From Lactiplantibacillus daoliensis (GTDB lineage Bacteria > Bacillota > Bacilli > Lactobacillales > Lactobacillaceae), in the NCBI RefSeq assembly GCF_005405005.1, contig NZ_BJDH01000003.1, positions 1 through 64,000 of the forward strand: a stretch of 64,000 nucleotides of DNA, given 5' to 3'. The notes under the pieces are model-generated. The model searched no databases. It was not told where the DNA came from and saw nothing but the letters and a program-made list of their open reading frames with translations. The translations under genes were made by a program, and so were the position numbers. Within the stretch, counting starts at the first letter, position 1. Each line of letters opens with the position of its first letter. Of the stretch, positions 26,473 to 36,523 are shown one piece after another.

Positions 26473-27888
26473 ATGCATACGATTGAAGAACTCGATGACG
26501 GTCGCACCGTCTTTTTGAATGGTCAACAGATTAAGGTTTCAGATATTCCAATTTTCCGCAAGACACTGGCATTGAATAATCAGTACTACAACTTACAAAA
26601 GGAACATCCTGATGTGCACACCTATGTCGAAAACGGTCATCGCTACGACATCGCCTATAAAGTCCCACGTAATGTCGACGATTTACGTCAAAAACACCAA
26701 GCCTATCAAGAAATTGCCCAAACGAACAATGGGATGCTTGGCCGCACACCTGACTTTTTAGCCACAGGGATGGCAGTTTTAGCAGAACGTAGTGCCTTTT
26801 TAGGTCACAATCAATATACCGACTTTGGTGAGAATGCCAAACACTACGCTGAATGGGTCAAGACAAATGATATCTTCATTAGCCACGCACTTCAAAACCC
26901 ACAACTTGACCGAAGTAAACCGATTAACGCCATTCCAAGCGGTTATGCCGGCGTCCATACGATTGAGCGCCGTTCCGATGGGATCGTTGTGTCTGGCGCC
27001 AAAATGGTGAACACGATGGCTCCCATTGCAGATGATTTATTGATCTTTAATCCACCTGAACTGTTACTTGAAAAAGGTGATACGAGTTACGGAGTAGCCT
27101 TCGCCACACCACTGAATACTCCCGGTGTGAAAATCATCTGCCGTAAATTACTCGATCATCCTGGCTATACCGAAGACGATTACCCACTCAGCAACGCACT
27201 AGACGAAATCGATGCCTATATTGTCTTCGACCACGCCTTCATTCCGTGGGAAAAGGTCTTCGTAGAAAACGACTATGAAATGAGTAATCGTTTCTTTATT
27301 GAAACTGGGATTTTCGGCCACACGTCACATCAAGATGAAGTCCGCGGCATTACTAAATTAGAGTTTGCCACTAGCTTAGCGATTCGGGTCGCACATACAC
27401 TTGGACTGGACCATTTCTTAGGTGTTCAAGAAAAATTAGGCCACTTAACCGCTAATCTAGAACTAATCAAAGGCACTATTACCCGTTCTGAAGATAATGG
27501 TAAACTGGACAAATTTGGTATTTATACGCCCAACCTACAAGCATTGCTAGCCGTTCGCGCCACCTTACCAGGATTATTCGAGGAAGCAATGCAAGTCACG
27601 CAACGTTTAGCAGCCGGTTCAATGGTAGGTGTCCCTGGATTTGCAGAATTTGACGGTGAAAACGGCAAGATTTTAAACCAAGCCTTGTCGACCTCTCTCG
27701 CAACTGCCAAAGATCGTTCAAAATTATTGAATTTAGCGTTCGACTTATCCAGTTCCGGATTTGGTCAGCGTCAGTTGATGTATGAATACTATCATGGTGG
27801 CGATCCAATGCGGATTCGGTCAAAACATTACCTAGATGAGGATTTGAGTGCTGGGAATGCAATGTTGGACAAATTACTAGGAAAATAA
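26473..27888 (+). CDS. 4-hydroxyphenylacetate 3-monooxygenase-type FADH2 enzyme (HpaB family)
   Basis: A 471-residue oxygenase of the HpaB/PheA family, which uses reduced FAD supplied by a partner reductase to hydroxylate phenolic rings. GRTPDFLATGM is the family's conserved N-terminal block and GAKMVNTMAPIADDL and the ENDYEMSNRFF region also fit. No flavin reductase (HpaC) gene is adjacent, so it must use one from elsewhere. In lactobacilli such genes are annotated broadly, and the true substrate is uncertain. GAGGGGG precedes the ATG, and a terminator follows. Confidence 0.88.
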   Translation: MHTIEELDDGRTVFLNGQQIKVSDIPIFRKTLALNNQYYNLQKEHPDVHTYVENGHRYDIAYKVPRNVDDLRQKHQAYQEIAQTNNGMLGRTPDFLATGMAVLAERSAFLGHNQYTDFGENAKHYAEWVKTNDIFISHALQNPQLDRSKPINAIPSGYAGVHTIERRSDGIVVSGAKMVNTMAPIADDLLIFNPPELLLEKGDTSYGVAFATPLNTPGVKIICRKLLDHPGYTEDDYPLSNALDEIDAYIVFDHAFIPWEKVFVENDYEMSNRFFIETGIFGHTSHQDEVRGITKLEFATSLAIRVAHTLGLDHFLGVQEKLGHLTANLELIKGTITRSEDNGKLDKFGIYTPNLQALLAVRATLPGLFEEAMQVTQRLAAGSMVGVPGFAEFDGENGKILNQALSTSLATAKDRSKLLNLAFDLSSSGFGQRQLMYEYYHGGDPMRIRSKHYLDEDLSAGNAMLDKLLGK

Positions 27889-27892
27889 TGAT

Positions 27893-27931
27893 AAAAATGA
27901 CGAAGCTGATTAACTGGCCTCGTCATTTTTT
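27893..27931 (+). terminator. Terminator after the HpaB-type gene
   Basis: AAAAATGACGA and TCGTCATTTTTT pair with a central bulge; T tract present. Confidence 0.85.
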
Positions 27932-27938
27932 AGTTGTA

Positions 27939-27954
27939 TGTTTCACGTGAAACA
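27939..27954. other. parS: parS site (chromosome partition)
   Basis: TGTTTCACGTGAAACA, an exact parS consensus, positioned between the HpaB terminator and the promoter of the FusB-type gene. Confidence 0.93.
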
Positions 27955-27979
27955 ATCTAACTTGTGATTAGCTAGGTAG

Positions 27980-28008
27980 TTGATAATCCAGTTAATCTTT
28001 TGTATACT
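27980..28008 (+). promoter_or_regulatory. Promoter of the fusB-type leader and gene
   Basis: TTGATA (27980-27985) and TATACT (28003-28008) are 17 bp apart, each one base from consensus. Start expected near 28015. Confidence 0.8.
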
Positions 28009-28053
28009 ACTATCACTTCAGTGTTTTTGGCTGAAATAAGGAGATGATTGACG

Positions 28054-28095
28054 ATGATGGCGTCATTATTAGTACGGAAAAGTGCTGCTTGTTAG
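28054..28095 (+). CDS. Leader peptide of the fusB-type attenuator
   Basis: A 13-codon open frame encodes MMASLLVRKSAAC and stops at TAG. AAGGAG (28038-28043) lies 10 bases upstream, an acceptable spacing. Its 3' half covers segment A of the attenuator described at 28076-28149, as expected for a peptide on which a stalled ribosome would remodel the RNA. The peptide has no known homologue that I can name. Confidence 0.75.
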   Translation: MMASLLVRKSAAC

Positions 28096-28149
28096 CGACA
28101 CTTTTCTGCAACACCTTTCAGAGAAGTGTCTGGTTTGAATCTGAAAGGA
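28076..28149 (+). promoter_or_regulatory. Translational attenuator ahead of the fusB-type gene
   Basis: Four segments allow two mutually exclusive folds. Fold 1: GAAAAGTG (28077-28084) pairs with CACTTTTC (28099-28106), and CCTTTCAGA (28114-28122) pairs perfectly with TCTGAAAGG (28140-28148), which hides the gene's ribosome binding site AAAGGA. Fold 2: GACACTTTTCT (28097-28107) pairs with AGAGAAGTGTC (28120-28130), freeing it. A ribosome stalled on the leader peptide covers the first segment and favours fold 2. This is the erm/cat logic, and staphylococcal fusB is reported to be regulated in the same way. Confidence 0.85.
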
Positions 28150-28158
28150 AATTTATTT

Positions 28159-28818
28159 ATGAAACAAACAATTACCACCTATCAATATAATTTTATCACC
28201 CAACAAGTTAATGATTTGACGAGTGCCTACTTGTCCGTCAATGACCTTCAAGTTCGTTTAGCCATTCGCGCTAAAGTTTTAGAGCAAGTTACACCTCTGC
28301 TACCAAGTGATGAGCCGAATACGCAACTCTTTTTAACGGGTCTTGAAACTGACCGCTTATCGCGAAAGTCTGCTGCACAGTTGCTTGAATTACTCGTCCC
28401 AATGGTCGAACCGTTCCCATTACTTTCAGCAAAACAACTATCGAAATTATTTCGGAAAGTAAAAAAGTTGAAACAACCAGAATGGTATGGCCTGAAACGG
28501 TATGAATTAACTTACTTGGGCTGGAATGATGGTGGCAATCAGAAGAAATATCTCGTGGCACCCTATGAGGACCGGTTAATCGGTATTCAAGGTGAACTCG
28601 CACCCGAAACTGTGAAAGGCGTTTGTGCAATCTGCCAAACAATTGGAAATGTTGCGCTCTTTCTATCAACAACTAAGTCATCTGGATTGGGTACCTATAC
28701 CAAGAAAGGTAATTATATTTGTCGTGATAGTAATCAGTGCAACCGACAATTGACTGATCCACAAGCCTTGGCAGACTTTTTGACTATCGTGCAGCCACAG
28801 CGTAAAAATCGAAAATAA
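28159..28818 (+). CDS. FusB/FusC-family EF-G-binding protein
   Basis: A 219-residue protein that by family should bind EF-G and release it from fusidic acid-stalled ribosomes. Blocks shared with FusC include KLFRKVKKLK, YLGWND, and GTYTKKGNYIC with a treble-clef-like zinc site: Cys156, Cys159, Cys188, Cys194. The N-terminal helical part is more variable. The ATG at 28159 lies 9 bases after AAAGGA, which the attenuator sequesters; an in-frame GTG at 28126 lies inside the attenuator stem and is not a plausible start. A strong terminator follows. Whether it gives fusidic acid tolerance is inference. Confidence 0.92.
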   Translation: MKQTITTYQYNFITQQVNDLTSAYLSVNDLQVRLAIRAKVLEQVTPLLPSDEPNTQLFLTGLETDRLSRKSAAQLLELLVPMVEPFPLLSAKQLSKLFRKVKKLKQPEWYGLKRYELTYLGWNDGGNQKKYLVAPYEDRLIGIQGELAPETVKGVCAICQTIGNVALFLSTTKSSGLGTYTKKGNYICRDSNQCNRQLTDPQALADFLTIVQPQRKNRK

Positions 28819-28829
28819 TTAAAAAATTA

Positions 28830-28879
28830 GAATAGCATACCGAATATTCTTAACAGAAAACTCAGTATGCTATTTTTTT
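28830..28879 (+). terminator. Terminator after the fusB-type gene
   Basis: AATAGCATAC and GTATGCTATT form a stem with TTTTTTT following. Confidence 0.85.
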
Positions 28880-29007
28880 ACGTTCCTAATATGTCAACAT
28901 CCCTCTCCGTTAGAACAACACACGAAAGCTGGACAGAAATTACTTCACAGAACATAACATACGTTGTAGATACTATGAATTTTTTGCAAATCTCGATTAC
29001 CTATAAA

Positions 29008-29889
29008 GGATCATCCCCATATATGTGGGGAATACATCGATTTCCATTGCCATTTGTTACGTCATACCGGATCACCCCTACATACATGGGGAATACGGTC
29101 CATTAAAGATTCAACCATATGACCAAACGGAATCATCCCTACATACGTGGGGAATACTAGAAGCTATCCGAGTGATTGGGTGGCTTCTTAGGATCATCCC
29201 TACATACGTGGGGAATACCGATACTCTCTCATGAGCTATGACCTTAGCTTGGGATCATCCCTACATACGTGGGGAATACGTATTTACGGTGTGACGCTTA
29301 AATTTTCTTCAAGGATCATCCCTACATACGTGGGGAATACGACTAGCGCGAACCCTGAAGAACAAGAAAAAGGGGATCATCCCTACATACGTGGGGAATA
29401 CACGTTTACCCAACAATATGGAACAATGGCTATAGGATCATCCCTACATACGTGGGGAATACGACTTGCCGACACCCAATGCTAGGGTGTAGTTAGGATC
29501 ATCCCTACATACGTGGGGAATACTTAAGCGTCACGCCGTAAATGCCATGCGCAATAGGATCATCCCTACATACGGGGGGAATACCTGAAAATGCGCTCGG
29601 AAGCAATTATCAGCAAGGGATCATCCCTACATACGTGGGGAATACACCAAGATTTGGCAAAGGTTGATCAAATGTCGGGGATCATCCCTACATACGTGGG
29701 GAATACCAGGGTGATCTTCGGTAGCTAAAGCGCCACCCAGGATCATCCCTACATACGTGGGGAATACGGTGAATGACCTGTAAGCATTGATAGAATGTAA
29801 GGATCATCCCTACATACGTGGGGAATACATATTTCTAGTTTTGATTCATTTACTGGTAATGGGATCATCCCTACATACGTGGGGAATAC
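29008..29889 (-). CRISPR. CRISPR array 1, type I-E, 15 repeats
   Basis: Fifteen 28-bp repeats at a constant 61-bp period give 14 spacers of 33 bp. On the coding (minus) strand the repeat starts GTATTCCCCACG and ends GGGATGATCC, the usual I-E form. The three repeats at the low-coordinate end (29008, 29069, 29130) carry substitutions and one at 29557 has a single change, whereas the repeats near 29889 are identical. Degeneracy therefore marks the trailer, and the leader lies at the high-coordinate end beside cas2. New spacers should enter at about 29890. Confidence 0.97.
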
Positions 29890-29918
29890 ACTAAAAAAGT
29901 GTTGTTATACCGCGGTTC

Positions 29919-29930
<12 letters not shown>
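29890..29930 (-). promoter_or_regulatory. Leader of CRISPR array 1, overlapping the cas2 stop
   Basis: The minus-strand sequence runs TTGAAAATTTAA, then CCGCGGTATAAC, then TTTTTTAGT directly against the first repeat. The same pattern stands before array 2. TTGAAAATTTAA also encodes the last residues and stop of Cas2 (L-K-I-stop), so leader and gene overlap by 12 bases. Confidence 0.75.
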
Positions 29931-32441
<2,511 letters not shown>

Positions 32442-32455
32442 ACACTTGTTCCTTT

Positions 32456-33157
32456 CTATAGATATTTCATCGGATCATGCTGTGTTTCAGGTTCGTTTAC
32501 CTGCATATCCAGCTTGTCGCGATCAACTCTGATCTTAGTAATAGCGCGTAAACGATGACTACGATGACGTTGGTCAAATGAACCAACCTGATCTTTCACC
32601 ATGGCACTAGCAGCCGTTGGTATTAAATTCGCATCAGCAACAATCTCAAGTGATTGACTATGACAATTTTTTTGATACCGCTTAGTCGCTTGCCAAGTTA
32701 ATTTTTGAAGAACTGTAACTGGCGTTTCATCCGAAAAATCACGAATATCTAGTACGCCAGCAGGTGCATTGGAACGCCGGCCTAAAAACAGTGGAAAATA
32801 CGGATGCTTTAGGGCAAACTTGATATCATCGATTAATTGATCATCTTGACTTCCTAGTGCCACTACAAAGACTGCATCTTGAAGATAGTCTCGATACGTT
32901 ATTTTTCGTGTATTTTTCTTCCATTCGACCGTTTGATAATCCGTCAGATTTTTCCCAACTTGATCGATTCTGACCGCAAAATCTAAGTCATTCAGGTCTA
33001 AAATTCGTTCATCAGTGCGACGATAGCCTAACGCGGCCGCGGCCATCCCAATCATGGCACTTTTGGTTGGGTAGTCATTCGTTGTCCGGCGTTCAAAAGT
33101 CGCCTCATTACCATATGACTGCAATGGCGCTGTTAATTTAATCGTTAATGTTTTCAT
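32456..33157 (-). CDS. cas5e: Cascade subunit Cas5e (CasD)
   Basis: A 233-residue Cas5 that caps the 5' handle of the crRNA in Cascade. The N-terminus MKTLTIKLTAPLQSYG and the blocks YPTKSAMIGMAAAALG and PYFPLFLGRRSNAP match the family. It overlaps the end of cas7 by 20 bases, which suggests coupled translation. Confidence 0.94.
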   Translation of the reverse strand: MKTLTIKLTAPLQSYGNEATFERRTTNDYPTKSAMIGMAAAALGYRRTDERILDLNDLDFAVRIDQVGKNLTDYQTVEWKKNTRKITYRDYLQDAVFVVALGSQDDQLIDDIKFALKHPYFPLFLGRRSNAPAGVLDIRDFSDETPVTVLQKLTWQATKRYQKNCHSQSLEIVADANLIPTAASAMVKDQVGSFDQRHRSHRLRAITKIRVDRDKLDMQVNEPETQHDPMKYL

Positions 33158-34211
33158 CCTGAACCGCCTTCGTTAAAGCCGCCGTGACTTTCTCTAAAAG
33201 TTCAGTGACATTGGCAACTCTTTCACCAACTTTTGAGTCATCCTTGCTTAATACGAGATTTAAAATTGGTTGGTCGACATATTGTAAAGTGTTTTTATAT
33301 TCCTCTTCGAGCCGCTTAATCGAAGGTTCAACGTACCCATTTCTCGACGTAACCGGTTCTTCAAATGCCGACACTAAGTTGACAGGGGTATCCGTCCGAA
33401 TTGTAATCATGACATAGCTTGGTAATGTTTTATTGGCAAACGTATTCTGCTTACCATTTGGCATGGATAACAAGAAATCCTTAATAAAGGCGCTCGCACC
33501 TTGAATCGCATCCTTTTCATCCAAGTTATGCACCAGTTCAACCATATTTAAATTAGCGTAACGATATAATGTTGCCGAGTTAAAGTTAATGGTTCCTAGC
33601 ATTGCCGCACCAGTTGAATCATCTGATTGTTCATCATCCAAAGCCGTAAAGTAATCATATTCGGGAACTACTTCATGCGTTGAAACGGCATGTGCCACTT
33701 GTGCGGAAGCATCAACATTCAATTCGGGATTATCCGCGACCATCCGACCAAATAAAGCTAAATCAACTGATTGATCACCGTTTAAAACTGCTTTGACTTC
33801 TTTTTTATCCAAAGTTTCATTGTCAATGGCATATTGCGCTAACTTCGAAATTTGGCCGGGACTGATTAGCAATAATGCCCCCGTCTCATTATCTTTATTC
33901 AACTTAATCCCAGCGGCTTTAAAGAGTTCACTAGTTTTATCCGCAGCAACATCTTCAGTCATCGCTGGATCAAGTTCTTTTAACTTAGCCGTCACTAATT
34001 TGGCCGCTTCCTTGGTGCGTTTTCCGACAGAAACATTATCATCCTTGAAAGCTAATCGCACGGCCCTTTTCCAACTTTGTGAAGAAACACGTGCTCGTGT
34101 CACGCCACCGTATAACGCCGTTTTGGGTGCACCAGCATCGTCACGATTAATATTTGATGATGGTACTGTTTGTAAGACACTTAAGTCAACATACAAATTT
34201 TTTTTAGTCAT
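33138..34211 (-). CDS. cas7e: Cascade backbone subunit Cas7e (CasC)
   Basis: A 357-residue Cas7, present in six copies along the crRNA in Cascade. Conserved text includes LYVDLSVLQTVPSSNINRDDAGAPKTALYGGVTRARVSSQSWKR at the N-terminus (shown here only as a family block covering residues 5-48). The start ATG overlaps the cse2 stop by one base (TAATG). Confidence 0.94.
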   Translation of the reverse strand: MTKKNLYVDLSVLQTVPSSNINRDDAGAPKTALYGGVTRARVSSQSWKRAVRLAFKDDNVSVGKRTKEAAKLVTAKLKELDPAMTEDVAADKTSELFKAAGIKLNKDNETGALLLISPGQISKLAQYAIDNETLDKKEVKAVLNGDQSVDLALFGRMVADNPELNVDASAQVAHAVSTHEVVPEYDYFTALDDEQSDDSTGAAMLGTINFNSATLYRYANLNMVELVHNLDEKDAIQGASAFIKDFLLSMPNGKQNTFANKTLPSYVMITIRTDTPVNLVSAFEEPVTSRNGYVEPSIKRLEEEYKNTLQYVDQPILNLVLSKDDSKVGERVANVTELLEKVTAALTKAVQDENIND

Positions 34212-34813
34212 TAGTTTTCTACCCCTTCAGTTTTGGTTGTTGGTTTCATACTAAAATATTGTTGTCCCCAAAGTAATCGCACTTGTGTTGCTTGTTCGTA
34301 ACTGGCTTGTAACCGATATAAATCTTGTGCGAGCCAAGCAAAGTCTATTTTTTGTGTCCTGTTACGTCCCTTTAGCAGACTGTTTAAATGTGAAAGACCG
34401 TTAATCACACTAGCTGCATTAGTCGTTGCTAGGATACTTTGAACACGGCTATCCAATGCTTTACGTGTCTCTTCTTTTTGACGTAAAATCGCTAACGCCG
34501 TGAAAAACTTAACGCCATCTGGTTGGTCACCGCTAGCTTTAGCGTAAACAAATTGTTCCTGACCTTGCTGATAAATCGCATAAAAGCGAATTGCCGTATA
34601 GACCGCAATTTCACCTCGGGTTGGCACACCATTATGACTAAGCTGAGTTTCGTCTAGATTGGCCAGCAAGATGGGCCAAACCGCCTGTGCACGCTGACTT
34701 GTAATTGTCGGCGCATTAATTAGGCTACTCAAAGTTGCTTTGTCGCGGTTACTACCATCCCGATTTAACAACTTAATGATTCGATTGGTTGTTGCTTCAA
34801 TTTCATAAGTCAT
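34211..34813 (-). CDS. cse2: Cascade small subunit Cse2 (CasB)
   Basis: A 200-residue helical protein, a dimer at the belly of Cascade that stabilises the R-loop. Typical elements are the central VYTAIRFYAIYQQG segment and the later LNSLLKGRNRTQKIDFAWLAQDLYRL motif. GAAAGGGTGA precedes the ATG. It lies between cse1 and cas7 as in all I-E operons. Confidence 0.92.
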   Translation of the reverse strand: MTYEIEATTNRIIKLLNRDGSNRDKATLSSLINAPTITSQRAQAVWPILLANLDETQLSHNGVPTRGEIAVYTAIRFYAIYQQGQEQFVYAKASGDQPDGVKFFTALAILRQKEETRKALDSRVQSILATTNAASVINGLSHLNSLLKGRNRTQKIDFAWLAQDLYRLQASYEQATQVRLLWGQQYFSMKPTTKTEGVEN

Positions 34814-34822
34814 TACTTTTCA

Positions 34823-36523
34823 TCACCCTTTCTCTGGATCAAGATGCGTCCGTAAATTAAACATTAAGCGGTTTTTAGCCGTAAAAATGTTTAACAGTCC
34901 TTTTTCACCTGAAATCCCCTTAATATCGCGTGGTGAAGGCGATTGCATCACATCCGCCACTGCTTGGGTCGTGATTTCCTTAAGTTGGTCTTTCCACAAA
35001 TTGATCTTTTCGTCTCGATCATCCTCACCAGTCAAGCCTGCCAACCATTGCTTAAAAGGTTCATTTAAGCGATCATAAAACTTAGCACTCAGGGCACTCG
35101 CAAATGGTCGTGTTTCAACGTTGCGAATCGTTGCAATGTCACTGGCAAAATGATAATAATCTTTACCGACCGTTTGTGTCTGCTCAATAACGCCCTCAAT
35201 TCGTGTTGGCCAATAGTCCGCAATTTCTGGATCAAATAGGACATCTGCTTGCAATTGCATATCATCGATCAATTCAACTGCTGGTGACTGCGAAGTGGCG
35301 TTACCATCACTAATCAAGGCAATCGAATTTAAAATCAATGGGGCATTCCGCGCAATTAAGTGCTCTTTTTTAAGTTTACGTAGCCAAATCACCATTCCTG
35401 GCTCATGAATATCATCCGCTTGCTTAACCTTGACATACTGTCCAAAGTTGCGCCACATCGAAATTTCGGCTGATTGTAGACCTTTAAGTGCTGGCCGATA
35501 TTCATTGGTTTTCTTATCCAGCCGCCAAGTGGTCATCGGTTCAATCAACGCACTATCCGCCGCAAACATTGGGATGCCCGCACTGAATATTGTAGGGTGG
35601 CCACTGTCACGCCACTCGATATGCAAGAGCCGTGACCAAGCAGTGTATAACTCGGCTAAATTATCTGGTAAAATCTGCTTTTTACGCATTTCAACATAGT
35701 CGTGGACTGTTGGATACTCCCAAACCGGCTTCTGAAACACATATTCAGCATCACTTTTTCGAGTATTAATTAAGACCAGATTTAACATCAGGGTTTCGAA
35801 TAATGATTCTCCTTTGACAAAAACTGGATTAAGCCGGTAAAGCCACCCGGCCGGATTAGAAAACTTCTCAGCCGTAACCACTTTAGTTTTATCAGTCACA
35901 CCGGTAAAATTCTGATAAGTAATGACCCAGCGCACGAGTTCATCTAACTGAATCTCATTTTTAGCTTTTCCTGATTTGGGAGCGAAAATAGCTGGCGTAT
36001 TCGCACTTTCAGAAACCTGTCGATTAATTTGTTTAATCGATACTTGGCCTTTACCCGCCGCAACCCGCTTATTTTCAGGCACTAAAGCATCATAATCTTC
36101 AGTCGTGGCTTGATAAAAAGGTTGCTCACCAAAGAAATCAAACCGCTCCTGATGCTGCTCCAAATATTGCACAACGACCTCAGAAAAATGACCGGCTTGA
36201 TGTAAACTTTTCCAAGTCGCTAGCAAGTCATGTTGACCATTGTCGTCGTACATTTCCTGATCAACCCTTAACTCGTTGGTTTCCTTCTCTAGCCATGAAT
36301 AAAGCTCACCATTTGCGTCAAATCGCGTATAAACCGTAGTTAAAATGGCCAATAGCAACCGTAGAAGCGCTAAATCCTGACTATGCATCTCACCGGCAAG
36401 CTGCCGATAATTTTGACTATTTTCAAATAACTCTGTAAGTGAAACTGTGCGTTCCTGATTAGACTGTATTTCAATCACTTTTAGCCACGGATCAGTAACC
36501 AAGTTAAACCTTTTATTGTCCAT
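34823..36523 (-). CDS. cse1: Cascade large subunit Cse1 (CasA)
   Basis: A 566-residue protein that recognises the PAM and recruits Cas3. The start FNLVTDPWLKVIE and the later LNLVLINTRK and FGEQPFYQ segments fit the family. AAGGAGG is 6 bases before the ATG at 36523; the ATG at 36529 directly abuts that site and is less likely. It overlaps the 3' end of cas3 by 11 bases. Confidence 0.94.
   Translation of the reverse strand: MDNKRFNLVTDPWLKVIEIQSNQERTVSLTELFENSQNYRQLAGEMHSQDLALLRLLLAILTTVYTRFDANGELYSWLEKETNELRVDQEMYDDNGQHDLLATWKSLHQAGHFSEVVVQYLEQHQERFDFFGEQPFYQATTEDYDALVPENKRVAAGKGQVSIKQINRQVSESANTPAIFAPKSGKAKNEIQLDELVRWVITYQNFTGVTDKTKVVTAEKFSNPAGWLYRLNPVFVKGESLFETLMLNLVLINTRKSDAEYVFQKPVWEYPTVHDYVEMRKKQILPDNLAELYTAWSRLLHIEWRDSGHPTIFSAGIPMFAADSALIEPMTTWRLDKKTNEYRPALKGLQSAEISMWRNFGQYVKVKQADDIHEPGMVIWLRKLKKEHLIARNAPLILNSIALISDGNATSQSPAVELIDDMQLQADVLFDPEIADYWPTRIEGVIEQTQTVGKDYYHFASDIATIRNVETRPFASALSAKFYDRLNEPFKQWLAGLTGEDDRDEKINLWKDQLKEITTQAVADVMQSPSPRDIKGISGEKGLLNIFTAKNRLMFNLRTHLDPEKG

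Noticed and set aside
28044-28187. Longer frame starting at 28044 through the fusB-type leader
   Set aside because: Its ATG directly abuts the AAGGAG sequence and the frame overlaps the real gene; the 28054 start is better spaced and gives an attenuator-type peptide.
28867-29485. Overlapping reading frames of 69-84 codons over CRISPR array 1
   Set aside because: They encode repeated HPYIRGEY or IIPTYVGN text, that is, translations of the CRISPR repeat.
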